A stretch of DNA of 64,000 nucleotides from JACVRW01 sp963837445 (GTDB lineage Bacteria; Actinomycetota; Thermoleophilia; Solirubrobacterales; Thermoleophilaceae): positions 496,001 to 560,000 of the forward strand of contig CAWINK010000021.1 in the NCBI GenBank assembly GCA_963837445.1, written 5' to 3'. Every line of letters starts with the position of its first letter. The stretch's first letter is position 1. Shown here in pieces: positions 51,154 to 59,828 of this stretch. The translations under genes were made by a program, and so were the position numbers. The notes under the pieces were generated by a model. It had not been told where the DNA came from, did not search any database, and saw nothing but the letters and a program-made list of their open reading frames with translations.

Positions 51154-51870
51154 CTCGGCTCACCCTCTGCCTCCTGGCGCTCGAGCACATCGGCACGCGC
51201 CCGGCGCGTGAGCCCCACGAGCGCCGCCAGACTCGCCACCAGCACCGGCACGCCCGCGGGCGTGAACGGGACGAGCACGAGCGCGATCGCCGTTCCGAGC
51301 GCGGCAACACCCCGCGCGCGCCGGCTGCGTATCTCGTTCAGCAGCAGTCCGAAGAAGAACGCCGGGAAGATGGCATCGAGCCCGAGTGCGTCGGGGTCGC
51401 CGAGTGCATCGCCCCACAGCGCGCCGGCCGCGGTGCCGCTGACCCAGGTGAGGTAGGCGATCGCGGACGCCCCGAGCAGGAGCTGCTCGTCGAAGCTCCC
51501 GTCCCCCGGGACGACAGCGCCCAGGAGTGGTCGACGACCGCCTGGCCCTTCAGCGCGCGCCGTATCGGTCCGCCGCTGAACGATGGGCCCACGGCGGCAC
51601 TCATCGGCAGGAAGCGCGAGTTCATCAGCGCGGCGGCGGCGATGGCGGCCCCCGCACCGCCGCCCTGCGTGAGGATCGCGATCGCCGTGAACTGGGCGGA
51701 CCCCGCAAAGACGATCGCCGACATGATCACCGCCGCGATATCCGATAGGCCCGCGTCCCCGGCGAGGATCCCGAACGACGCGGCAAGGATGCCGCCGGCG
51801 ACGGCAAACGGTGCCCCGACGCGCAGTCCCTCGCGGAACCCTCGGCTGCGGACGAGCGTGGTCAGGTCTC
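51150..51870 (-). pseudogene. azlC: AzlC-family branched-chain amino-acid transport protein, one frameshift
   Basis: The first part reads RSRGFREGLRVGAPFAVAGG, then IVFAGSAQFTAIAILTQGGG and MNSRFLPMSAAVGP, typical of AzlC. A frameshift near 51515 follows AVVDHSWALS. The second frame continues with GDGSFDEQLLLGASAIAYLT and hydrophobic helices to the stop, which overlaps azlD. The start codon next to the mmsA stop (51862) is unclear, so the 5' limit is approximate. Confidence 0.75.
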
Positions 51871-53355
51871 GACGAAGTAGCTGCCCGACTCGCCGCTCGA
51901 GAAGTAGCGCGACGTGACGGTCTTCTTGCGCGTGTAGAAATCCACCGCGTCCGTGCCGTGGGCGTGGAGGTCGCCCAGGAAGCTGTCCTTCCACCCGCTG
52001 AAGGGGAAGAACGCGACCGGCGCCGCGACCCCGATGTTCACGCCCACCATTCCGGCCTCGACATCGTGCTTGAACCTGCGCACCGCAGCACCCGACTCGG
52101 TGAAGATCGACACGCCGTTGCCGAAGCGGCTCTGGTTCACCGCGTCGATCGCCTCGTCCAGCGTCTCCACGTGGATGAGCGACAGCACCGGGCCGAAGAT
52201 CTCCTCGCGCGCAAGCTCCATCTCGGGCGTCACGCCCGCGAGGATCGTGGCCCCGATGAAGCAGCCCTCGGAGAGCCCGGCGTCGCGGCCGTCCACGACA
52301 AGCTCGGCGCCCTCGTCGAGCCCGCGCTCCACCGCCGCGAGGATGCGCTCGCGCGCAGCCTCGGACACCACCGGTCCCAGCTCGCTCTGCTCGTCGAGGC
52401 CGTCGCCGACGCGGATCTCCGACGCCGCCTCCTTGAGCGCGGGCAGGAGACGCTCGTGCGCCTCGCCGACCGTGACCACCACCGAGCCGGCCATGCAGCG
52501 CTGGCCCGCCGCACCGAACGCCGAGCCGATGATCCCGCTGACGGTCTTGTCGACCACGGCGTCCGGCATCACCACCATGTGGTTCTTTGCTCCGCCCAGC
52601 GCCTGCACGCGCTTGCCGGACTTGGCCGAGCGCTCGTAGACGATCCTGGCGACCGGCGCCGAGCCGACGAACGAGACCGCGTCGATGTCCGGATGGTCGA
52701 GGATGCCCTCGACCACCTCACGGCCGCCGTTCACCAGGTTCACGACGCCGGGCGGCAGCTCGAGCGAGTCCAGCACCTCGAAGGCGATCTGCTGCGTGAG
52801 CGGCACCTGCTCGGAGGGCTTCAGGATGAACGCGTTGCCGCACCCGATCGCGAACGGGAGGAACCAGAACGGGACCATCGCGGGGAAGTTGAAGGGCACG
52901 ATCGCCGCGCAGACCCCCACCGGCTGGCGGATCGTCTCGGCATCGATCCCGCGCGACACGTCCTCGAGAATGCGGCCCTGCATCGTCGTCGGGATGGCGC
53001 AGGCCGCCTCGACCATCTCGATCATCCGAGCAACCTCGGCGCGCGCGTCCGCGATCGTCTTGCCCATCTCCATGGTCACCGAGCGGGCCAGGTCCTCGCG
53101 GCGGTTGTCGAGGCCCTCCCTCAGCGCGAACAGCTTGCGCGCCCGCGCGATCACCGAGACGTCGCGCCACGGCCCCAGCGCCGCACGGGCCGCCTGGACG
53201 GCGGCATCGAGGTCGGCCGAGTTCGAGAGCGGTACCCGAGCGAGCACCTCGCCGGTGGCCGGGTTCGTCACATCGAGCTGATCGGATGCGGCGGCCGGCG
53301 TCCACGATCCACCGATGTAGTTGTCGAGCACGCGGGTTGCGGCGGTGACGGTCAC
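51862..53355 (-). CDS. mmsA: CoA-acylating methylmalonate-semialdehyde dehydrogenase (MmsA)
   Basis: A 497-residue ALDH-family protein of the CoA-dependent type. NFPAMVPFWFLPFAIGCGNA (157-175) and SFVGSAPVARIVY are diagnostic. The catalytic C287 lies in GAAGQRCMAGS, and the adjacent base Glu of other ALDHs is absent, as expected. It turns methylmalonate semialdehyde (or malonate semialdehyde) plus CoA into propionyl- or acetyl-CoA, in valine or inositol breakdown. It starts at GTG 53355. Confidence 0.94.
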   Translation of the reverse strand: MTVTAATRVLDNYIGGSWTPAAASDQLDVTNPATGEVLARVPLSNSADLDAAVQAARAALGPWRDVSVIARARKLFALREGLDNRREDLARSVTMEMGKTIADARAEVARMIEMVEAACAIPTTMQGRILEDVSRGIDAETIRQPVGVCAAIVPFNFPAMVPFWFLPFAIGCGNAFILKPSEQVPLTQQIAFEVLDSLELPPGVVNLVNGGREVVEGILDHPDIDAVSFVGSAPVARIVYERSAKSGKRVQALGGAKNHMVVMPDAVVDKTVSGIIGSAFGAAGQRCMAGSVVVTVGEAHERLLPALKEAASEIRVGDGLDEQSELGPVVSEAARERILAAVERGLDEGAELVVDGRDAGLSEGCFIGATILAGVTPEMELAREEIFGPVLSLIHVETLDEAIDAVNQSRFGNGVSIFTESGAAVRRFKHDVEAGMVGVNIGVAAPVAFFPFSGWKDSFLGDLHAHGTDAVDFYTRKKTVTSRYFSSGESGSYFVET

Positions 53356-53378
53356 GCGTCGAGATTACCTGCGGCGGA

Positions 53379-54197
53379 TCAGTGGAGCCTGGCCGGCTCG
53401 TGCTCGGTCGCCTCGTCGCCGTTCTCCGCGCCCGCCTCGATCAGCGGCCTGAGCACGTCCATCGGGAGCGGGAAGACGATCGTCGTCCCCTGGTTGGCGC
53501 TGATCTCCGACAGCGCCTGGAGGTAGCGCAGCTGGATCGTGACCGGGTTCGGGCGGATCACCTCGGCCGCATCGGCGAGCCGGTCGGCCGCCTGGAACTC
53601 GCCCTCGGCGTTGATCACCTTCGCGCGCCGGTTGCGCTCGGCCTCCGCCTGGCGGGCGAGCGCGTGCTGCATGCGCTCGGGGATCTCCACGTCCTTGATC
53701 TCGACGATCGTGACCTTGATCCCCCAGGGCTCTGTCTGCTCGTCGATGATCTGCTGGAGGTTCTCGTTGAGCCGCTCGCGTTCCGAGAGCAGCGAGTCGA
53801 GCTCGGCCTTGCCCAGCACGGAGCGCAGCGTGGTCTGCGCGATCTGGAGCGTGGCAGCCTTGAAGTCCTCGACCGCGAGCACCGAGCACTGCGGGTCGAT
53901 CACGTGGAAATACGCCACAGCGGCCACACGCACCGGAACGTTGTCGCGGGTGATGACCTCCTGCGGCGGGATCTTCAGTGTCACGGTGCGCAGGCTCACG
54001 CGCACCATGCGGTCGACGGCCGGAATCAGCATCACCATGCCCGGCCCCTTCTGGTCGATCACACGGCCCAGGCGGAACACCACCCCGCGCTCGTATTCGC
54101 GCAGCACCCTCACCGAAGCCGCCGTCAGCACCAGCATCGCCAGGGCGGCCACCACAACGACGATCAGGATCACCTCGATCACAAGGACTCCTCCCAT
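53379..54197 (-). CDS. Slipin/stomatin-like SPFH membrane protein
   Basis: A 272-residue SPFH protein from ATG 54197: one N-terminal membrane helix (VLVIEVILIVVVVAALAMLV) and a band-7 domain with REYERGVVFRLGRV and GPGMVMLIPAVDRMVRV. The C-terminal helical part has EAERNRRAKVINAEGE, the oligomerising coiled coil. It likely organises membrane microdomains. It overlaps nfeD by 19 bp, the common slipin-NfeD pair. Confidence 0.94.
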   Translation of the reverse strand: MGGVLVIEVILIVVVVAALAMLVLTAASVRVLREYERGVVFRLGRVIDQKGPGMVMLIPAVDRMVRVSLRTVTLKIPPQEVITRDNVPVRVAAVAYFHVIDPQCSVLAVEDFKAATLQIAQTTLRSVLGKAELDSLLSERERLNENLQQIIDEQTEPWGIKVTIVEIKDVEIPERMQHALARQAEAERNRRAKVINAEGEFQAADRLADAAEVIRPNPVTIQLRYLQALSEISANQGTTIVFPLPMDVLRPLIEAGAENGDEATEHEPARLH

Positions 54198-54646
54198 TCC
54201 TCTGCTCTGCGTACAGCGAGCGTCAGCCCGCTCACGCGCTCGACCACCACCGCGTCGCCCGCCGCCAGCTCCTCCTCCGCGTCGGGCCAGCTCGGCCGCG
54301 CCCGCCAGAGCGCGCCGTCCACGAAGACCTGCCCGCCAGCGCCGTTCCAGCGCCGCACCACCCCGGTCCGGCCGCTGAGCGCCTCGCGTCCGGACGAGGC
54401 CCGCAGCCGCCGCACCGCCAGGCCCTTGCGGGTGGCGAGCGCGAGCCACAGGCCGGTCACGGCCGTGGCGGCGAGGATCGCCCCGATCACGAGGGCCACT
54501 GCGCCGCCCGAGGCTCCGATCGCGAGCGCGGTACCCGTGGCCAGCGCTATCCCGCCCGCCGCGCCGAGCACTCCTCCGGGCACGTGTGCCTCAGCCACCA
54601 AGAGGGCGGCTCCAACCACAAGGAGAGCCACGCCTAACTCAACCAT
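54179..54646 (-). CDS. NfeD-like membrane protein with OB-fold domain
   Basis: A 155-residue protein with about four N-terminal membrane helices (about 1-70) and a C-terminal OB-fold (GREALSGRTGVVRRWNGAGG; GALWRARP; VVERVSGLTLAVRR). This is the short, protease-free form of NfeD, which partners with slipin. First gene of the two-gene unit. Divergent from the sulfatase-like lipoprotein. Confidence 0.9.
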   Translation of the reverse strand: MVELGVALLVVGAALLVAEAHVPGGVLGAAGGIALATGTALAIGASGGAVALVIGAILAATAVTGLWLALATRKGLAVRRLRASSGREALSGRTGVVRRWNGAGGQVFVDGALWRARPSWPDAEEELAAGDAVVVERVSGLTLAVRRAEEWEESL

Positions 54647-54720
54647 CGCGCTGTCTCAATGGTACGCCCCCGCTCCAGTCCGCGGCGGAAATTGGCGGCT
54701 CATCGCTACAGTGCCCCCGC

Positions 54721-56274
54721 TTGCGCCCGAGCCGAAGAAACCGCCTCACGCGACGCGACCTCATTCGCTACAGCGGAGCCGGCGCTGCGGGCGCCGCGGC
54801 CCTCGCCGCGAGCGGGTGTGACCTGACGGACTCCGAGAGTTCCGACGAACCGCCCGCCCCGAACGTCGTAACCCGCGACGAGCGCCCGATGAACGTGCTG
54901 CTGATCGTGACCGACAGCACGCGACGCGACTTCGTGAGCGCATACGACGGCGACGAGCGCGCGGACACCCCGAACCTCGACTCGCTCGCCAAGGAGGGAC
55001 TCCGCTTCGACCGCGCGGTGCCCGAGGCGATGCCCACGGTCGCGATGCGGCGTGCGCTCCTCACCGGCACGCGCTCGTTTCCCTTCCGCGACTGGAAGGT
55101 CGCGCCGAAGCTGCCCCAGTTCCCCGGGTGGAGCCCGATCCCGGCCTACAAGCGGCTATTCACCGAGTACCAGGACCTGGCCGGCATCGAGACCGCCTAC
55201 GTCACGGACAACCCGTTCCTGATCGGGCCGCGCTTCGAGCGCTTTCGCGGCACGCTCGACATCTCGGAGTCGATCTTCGACCAGGGCGAGTACCGCGGCT
55301 GGAACAAGGGCATCGACAAGGACCGGGTGGCGTCCAAGCGGCAGATCGAGAACTACCTGCTGCCCGCGCTCCAGGGCACCGAGGCCGAGAAGCGGGTCCA
55401 GGAGAACATCGGCTTCAACGAGGGCCGCAAGGGCGACGAGCTGTCGGGCGCTCGCGTGCTCAAGGCCGGGATGGAGGCGCTGCGCCAGCTGAAAGACAGG
55501 CAGCCCTTCTTCCTCGGCGTTGACGCATTCGACCCGCACGAGGCCTGGAACGTGCCGACCGCATTCCGGCTGCGCTTCGATGACCACGAGGGCGTGGAGC
55601 CGATCCTGCCGTTCAAGACCCCGTATTCGAAGGTCGAGGACCTCGACGTGACCCAGGACCAGGTGGATCGCGTGCGCGAGCTGTACGCGGCCGAGCTCAC
55701 CTACATCGACTCATGGATCGGCCGCCTCCTCAACCTGCTCGACGACCTGAAGCTGGCTGAGAGCACGGTCGTGTACTACCTGTCTGACCACGGCATCCTG
55801 CTCGGGGAGCACGGCCTGATGGGCAAGGCCAACTCGATGCTCGGCAAGGAGATCAACTCCGTGCCGTACATCATTCGCCACCCCGAGCGCAAGCGGGCGG
55901 GCGAGACGAGCGACTACTTCGCCTCCACGCACGACGTGGCGCCCACCATCCTGTCCTTCCAGGGACTCACCGTGCCCGGCAGGATGGACGGCGAGGACCT
56001 GAGCGTGATGTTCGACGGTGCCGACCCGCCCGAGCGCGCGTACTGGACGACCGCGTACGCCGACCACGTGGCCGCGGGCGACGGCCGCTACCTCCTGATC
56101 GCCGACAACCAGGGCGAGGAGAGGCGCCTCTTCGACACCGAGGAGGATCCGGACGAGGAGGAGGACGTGGCGGGGGACAATCCGGACGTGGTGGCGCGCC
56201 TCTGGCAGAACGTGCTCGACGACGCCGGCGGGACGATGCCGGTGTTCGGCAAGACCGGTGTCGTGACCGGCTAA
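54721..56274 (+). CDS. Tat-exported sulfatase-fold lipoprotein with Thr at the nucleophile position
   Basis: A 517-residue alkaline-phosphatase-superfamily protein from TTG 54721. The N-terminus has a twin-Arg motif (LTRRDLI, R11-R12) and a lipobox ending at C33 (AASGC). Metal ligands are suggested by VTDSTRRDF (D64) and the YLSDHG block. At the place where sulfatases have Cys/Ser-x-Pro-x-Arg, this protein has T106-V-A-M-R110 followed by RALLTG, so formylglycine cannot form. Thr is the nucleophile in LtaS- and phosphoethanolamine-transferase-type enzymes, so a phospho-transfer or phosphatase role is more likely. Confidence 0.86.
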   Translation: MRPSRRNRLTRRDLIRYSGAGAAGAAALAASGCDLTDSESSDEPPAPNVVTRDERPMNVLLIVTDSTRRDFVSAYDGDERADTPNLDSLAKEGLRFDRAVPEAMPTVAMRRALLTGTRSFPFRDWKVAPKLPQFPGWSPIPAYKRLFTEYQDLAGIETAYVTDNPFLIGPRFERFRGTLDISESIFDQGEYRGWNKGIDKDRVASKRQIENYLLPALQGTEAEKRVQENIGFNEGRKGDELSGARVLKAGMEALRQLKDRQPFFLGVDAFDPHEAWNVPTAFRLRFDDHEGVEPILPFKTPYSKVEDLDVTQDQVDRVRELYAAELTYIDSWIGRLLNLLDDLKLAESTVVYYLSDHGILLGEHGLMGKANSMLGKEINSVPYIIRHPERKRAGETSDYFASTHDVAPTILSFQGLTVPGRMDGEDLSVMFDGADPPERAYWTTAYADHVAAGDGRYLLIADNQGEERRLFDTEEDPDEEEDVAGDNPDVVARLWQNVLDDAGGTMPVFGKTGVVTG

Positions 56275-56278
56275 CTAG

Positions 56279-56291
56279 GCCAATAGCTCAA
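56279..56291. repeat. 13-bp repeat GCCAATAGCTCAA, copy 1
   Basis: Located 14 bp beyond the stop of the XRE gene and 4 bp past the sulfatase stop. The same 13 bases occur at 56557-56569 in the same orientation. On the minus strand it contains TTGAGC and could be a regulator site. Confidence 0.5.
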
Positions 56292-56305
56292 GTTCTGTGT
56301 AGCAT

Positions 56306-56527
56306 TCAGTGAATGCCCGCAACGAGTTGGTCGGCGCCGATCCCGAGGCCGTGCGCCAGCCGGGCGATGGTGCCCAGGCGAGGCTCGCGGACGGCTCGCT
56401 CGAGCCGGGAGATCTCGGTCGGGTGCAGTCCGGTCTTCTCGGCGAGCTGCTCCTGGGAGAGCTTCGCCGCGGCGCGGTGCCGCCGGAGGTTCGCGGCGAA
56501 CTGCTCCTCCGGGGTCACGCCGGGCAT
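56306..56527 (-). CDS. XRE-family helix-turn-helix regulator
   Basis: A 73-residue protein that is nothing but a Cro/CI-type DNA-binding domain: FAANLRRHRAAAKLSQEQLA and TGLHPTEISRLERAVREPRL (turn helix). ATG 56527 follows the family start; an earlier start (56728) would extend through the MarR gene without homology. Short stand-alone XRE proteins often act as autorepressors. Starts back-to-back with marR, 18 bp apart. Confidence 0.87.
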   Translation of the reverse strand: MPGVTPEEQFAANLRRHRAAAKLSQEQLAEKTGLHPTEISRLERAVREPRLGTIARLAHGLGIGADQLVAGIH

Positions 56528-56545
56528 CCTCGGGGAGGTGGGCCA

Positions 56546-57055
56546 ATGAGTACAGAGCCAATAGCTCAACCCCAATTTCGGCTCCGTGAAGCCCTTCAGC
56601 GCGTTGAGCTCGCGGGCGCCTACCAGCGCGCGGCGCGTGCCCGCCGCGAGTGCACGCCCCAGGTCGAGCTGGCGGCGCTCGAGCATCTCGTCCTGCGCGG
56701 CAGCCTGACGCCCGGCGAGCTGGGACACAGGCTCGGACTGACGTCAGGCGGCGTGACCGCCCTCACCGACCGGCTGATCGAAGCGGGCTACGTGCGCCGC
56801 GGGCTCCACCCGAACGACGGCCGCATGCGCGTGCTCGCTGCCACCGAGGCGGGCGCCGAGTTCCTGCACGCGCACGTGGAGCCGGTACTCGAGGTTGCCG
56901 AGGCGGCGCTGTCCGGATTGTCTGACGCGGATGCCGCGCTCCTGGCCGACGTCCTCGAGCTGGTCGCGTCGGCGAAGGACGCCGACGCCGCCGCCACGCC
57001 CGGGCCAGAGCGCGAGTACGAGTCGGACGGGTTCTCGCGCGCGTTGCTGATGTAG
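56546..57055 (+). CDS. MarR-family winged-helix regulator
   Basis: A 169-residue MarR protein from ATG 56546 behind GGGGAGGTG. The wHTH is TPGELGHRLGLTSGGVTALT with wing DRLIEAGYVRRGLHPNDGRM. N- and C-terminal helices form the dimer region. The second 13-bp repeat (56557-56569) lies within its first codons. It is a likely ligand-responsive repressor; target unknown, possibly the XRE gene. Confidence 0.9.
   Translation: MSTEPIAQPQFRLREALQRVELAGAYQRAARARRECTPQVELAALEHLVLRGSLTPGELGHRLGLTSGGVTALTDRLIEAGYVRRGLHPNDGRMRVLAATEAGAEFLHAHVEPVLEVAEAALSGLSDADAALLADVLELVASAKDADAAATPGPEREYESDGFSRALLM
56557..56569. repeat. 13-bp repeat GCCAATAGCTCAA, copy 2
   Basis: Identical to 56279-56291. It lies 30 bp upstream of the XRE start on the minus strand, inside the start of the marR coding region. 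The placement is that of a promoter-proximal operator for the XRE gene. Confidence 0.5.
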
Positions 57056-57076
57056 AGGTCGAGGCGCCGGGCCGGG

Positions 57077-58060
57077 CTAGGCGGGCACGGCCTCGATGCA
57101 GCGAACGAACGACGCGAGTGCGTCCACCGCGTCCGGATCGAACTGCGTGCCGGCGTGGCGCGTGAGCTCGAGCAGGGCGGTGTCCACGTCGAGCGGCTCG
57201 CTGTAGGGCCGGCGCTTCGTCATCGCGCCGTAGGCGTCGCACACGGAGACGATCCGGCTGGCCACGGGGATGCGCTCGTGGGCGAGGCCGTGCGGGTAGC
57301 CGGTGCCGTCGGGCCGCTCGTGGTGGAGGCGAACGATCAGCGCCACGGCCTCGAGGCCGGGGATGCGGCAGACCATCTCGGCGCCCCACTCCGGATGCAG
57401 CCGCACGAGGCGGCGCTCGTCCTCGCTGAGGCGACCCGGCTTGCCGAGGATGTGCGGGGGCAGGCGCAGCTTGCCGACGTCGTGGAGGAGCGCACCCAAC
57501 TCCACCTCCACCAGCTCCGCACGTGCCAGTCCGAGCCGCTCGCCGACGACCGTCGCGGTGGCGGCGACCTCGAGCGAGTGGCGGTAGGTGTCGCCGTCCG
57601 CCTCGGCAAGAGCCTTCACCAGTGCACGGATCTCGGCCTGCGAGTCGCCCTCGGTCAGTTCCCGGTGCTCGTGGTGGCTGAGCGCCTCGCCCGCGAGCAT
57701 GCCGAGCTCACACAGCAGCTCCATCTCTGGCGATTCGAGCTTTCGCTGCTCGTCCCTTCCGCCGACGCAGAGTGCACCGCGCTCCTCGACTCCCGCCAGG
57801 AACGGAGCGGCGGCCACCGCGCCCAGTCCGGCGGCGTGCATGCGCCGCCCGATCAGGTCCGGATCGGTACCGGCTCCGGCCACGACGATGAAGTCGCTCG
57901 GGTCGCCCGGCGGGCGCACCGCGACCCACGCCTGCTCGAAGCCGAGCACGTCGCATGCGTAACGAGTCAGGCGGTCGAGCACCACGCTCGAATAGCCCAG
58001 CCCCTGCGGCGACGGCACCCCTGCCGGCGATGGGGCGGCGAGCCCCAACCCTGTGCCCAT
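57077..58060 (-). CDS. HD-GYP domain protein with N-terminal GAF-like sensor
   Basis: A 327-residue protein. A GAF-like region (about 20-130) is followed by an HD-GYP domain (about 150-320). Metal and catalytic motifs: HDVGK (193-197), HPEWGAEMV, and HHERPDGTGYP (246-256). The GYP loop is intact, so cyclic-di-GMP hydrolysis is the expected activity; signal for the GAF region unknown. It starts at ATG 58060. Confidence 0.92.
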   Translation of the reverse strand: MGTGLGLAAPSPAGVPSPQGLGYSSVVLDRLTRYACDVLGFEQAWVAVRPPGDPSDFIVVAGAGTDPDLIGRRMHAAGLGAVAAAPFLAGVEERGALCVGGRDEQRKLESPEMELLCELGMLAGEALSHHEHRELTEGDSQAEIRALVKALAEADGDTYRHSLEVAATATVVGERLGLARAELVEVELGALLHDVGKLRLPPHILGKPGRLSEDERRLVRLHPEWGAEMVCRIPGLEAVALIVRLHHERPDGTGYPHGLAHERIPVASRIVSVCDAYGAMTKRRPYSEPLDVDTALLELTRHAGTQFDPDAVDALASFVRCIEAVPA

Positions 58061-58152
58061 TACCGGGCAGTGAAGTTTGTTCGCAAAGTGCGGTCAAGCG
58101 GGCACGCCCCGCCGCACGGTTCCCCGGGAGGTTTCCTGTACGAACGTGTGCG

Positions 58153-58932
58153 CTACGGGGAGGGTTCCTTGCATGCCCGGTAGAAGCTGAGGCGGGCCGT
58201 CGTGCCGCCGTCGACGTAAATGGTCTGGCCCGTGATGAATTCGGCGGCGGCCGCGGAGAGCAGGAACGCCACGATCGGCGCCACGTCATCCGGGCGCCCG
58301 ACGCGACCGGCCGGGATCCACTCGCCGTACGTTTCGCGATCGTAGGCCGGGCGCTCGAAGTAACGGGGCACCTCCACCACGCCGGGCGAAACCGCATTCA
58401 CGCGCACACCTCGCGGGGCGAGCTCGACGGCCAGGCTGCGCGTGAAGGCCTCGATCGCGCCCTTCGTGGCGGCGTACGCCGCATGCGGCGGCACGCCTCC
58501 GTGTCCGTGGATGGAACCGATGTTCACGAGGGCAGAGCCGCGAGCGAAATATCGGAGCGCGCGCTGGGCGCAAAGGAAGTAGCCGCGCACGTTGAGGTCG
58601 AACAGCGCCCCGAACAGCTCGGGGCTCGTGTCCTCGAACGCAAGCTCCCGCGTGATGCCGGCGTTGTTCACCAGCCCATCGAGGCCGCCGCCGAGCGCCG
58701 CGGCAGCCTCGTCCACGACACGCCCGGGGTCCGCCACCTGTGCGAGGTCTCCCCGGACGGCCATGGCGTCCGACCCCGCCTCCCGGATGAGGGCGAGCGT
58801 CTCGTCGGGCGGCGTGGCCGAGGTGTGGATGCAGACGGCCGCACCCTGGAGCGCCAGCTCGCGCGCGATCGCCTGACCGATCCCGACCCCTGCGCCGGTC
58901 ACCAGCACTCGCCTGCCCCGGAGCCCGGCCAC
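58153..58932 (-). CDS. SDR-family dehydrogenase (operon gene 6)
   Basis: A 259-residue SDR: TGAGVGIGQAIA (12-23), NNAGITRE, catalytic Ser/Tyr/Lys region GSIHGHGGVPPHAAYAATKG and the C-terminal TGQTIYVDGGTTA. It is last in a six-gene operon and separated from the upstream SMP-30 gene by 2 bp. Together with the other enzymes it probably oxidises a polyol or sugar acid. Substrate unknown. Confidence 0.92.
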   Translation of the reverse strand: MAGLRGRRVLVTGAGVGIGQAIARELALQGAAVCIHTSATPPDETLALIREAGSDAMAVRGDLAQVADPGRVVDEAAAALGGGLDGLVNNAGITRELAFEDTSPELFGALFDLNVRGYFLCAQRALRYFARGSALVNIGSIHGHGGVPPHAAYAATKGAIEAFTRSLAVELAPRGVRVNAVSPGVVEVPRYFERPAYDRETYGEWIPAGRVGRPDDVAPIVAFLLSAAAAEFITGQTIYVDGGTTARLSFYRACKEPSP

Positions 58933-58934
58933 CT

Positions 58935-59828
58935 CTAGCCCGCGAACGGCGTGGCTGTCAGCCCGCGGACGCCGGGACGGCAGCAGAACAGCGATCCGGC
59001 GAGCGGCTCGTGCTCCGCTCCGCGGGAGGCGGAGGTGATGTAGAGCGTTCCGAGGTCAGGGTCGCCGAAGCAGCAGCTCGTGACCTGGCTCGCGGGCAGC
59101 TCGATGCGCGTGTCCGGCTGACCCTCCGGGCTGTAGCGCTGCACCGCGCCGCCACCCCAGAGCGCCACCCAGATACCGCCCTCGGCGTCCACGGCCAGCC
59201 CGTCCGGCCGCCCCTCCTCGGGCGCCACCGCGATCGCTGCCCGCCGCCCGCCAATCGCCCCCGAGACCGCGTCGAACTCGTAGACGTCGATCCTCCCGCG
59301 CGGCGTGTCCACGTGGTACATGACCCGGTCGTCGGGGCTCCAGCCCAGTCCGTTCGAGATCGACAGGCCGGGAAGCACCCGCGTGACCGTCAGATCCGCG
59401 TCCAGCCGGTAGAGCGAGCCCGCGCGGGTGTCGCCGCGGAGGGACATCGTGCCTGCCCAGAAGCGGCCGCGGCTATCGCAGCCACCGTCGTTCATCCGCG
59501 TGTCGGAGCGCTCGTGCTCGACCGGCGCCACGAGCCGCGGCCGGCCGCCATCGGCGTCGAGCAGCGCGAAGCCGTCGCGCAGCGCCAGGGCAAGGCCACC
59601 GGCCGCGCGCGGCACCGCGCACCCCACCGGCTGGCCAACGTCAAGGCGAACCTCCGCCTCGCCCGAGCGCAACCGATGCACGAGCCCGCGCTCGATGTCC
59701 ACCCAGACGAGCTCGTCGAGTGCGGGGTCCCAGACCGGGCCCTCGCCGAGGAGGGCCGGTACGGCGGCGGCCCCGTGGCGGAAGGAGTCCACGGGGCGCA
59801 CCACCATCGCCACCTCCGGCACCGTCAC
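58935..59828 (-). CDS. SMP-30/gluconolactonase-family lactonase (operon gene 5)
   Basis: A 297-residue six-bladed beta-propeller. Family marks: LLGEGPVWDPALDELVWVDI, NDGGCDSRGRFWAGTMSL, and SNGLGWSPDDRVMYHVDTPR, holding the divalent-metal ligands. It hydrolyses sugar lactones to the open acid. Coupled to genes 4 and 6 (4-bp overlap and 2-bp gap). In this operon it would follow a dehydrogenase that makes a lactone. Confidence 0.92.
   Translation of the reverse strand: MTVPEVAMVVRPVDSFRHGAAAVPALLGEGPVWDPALDELVWVDIERGLVHRLRSGEAEVRLDVGQPVGCAVPRAAGGLALALRDGFALLDADGGRPRLVAPVEHERSDTRMNDGGCDSRGRFWAGTMSLRGDTRAGSLYRLDADLTVTRVLPGLSISNGLGWSPDDRVMYHVDTPRGRIDVYEFDAVSGAIGGRRAAIAVAPEEGRPDGLAVDAEGGIWVALWGGGAVQRYSPEGQPDTRIELPASQVTSCCFGDPDLGTLYITSASRGAEHEPLAGSLFCCRPGVRGLTATPFAG

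Noticed and set aside
54721..56274. Ordinary formylglycine sulfatase
   Set aside because: The Cys/Ser of the activation motif is replaced by Thr106 and the Pro by Ala.
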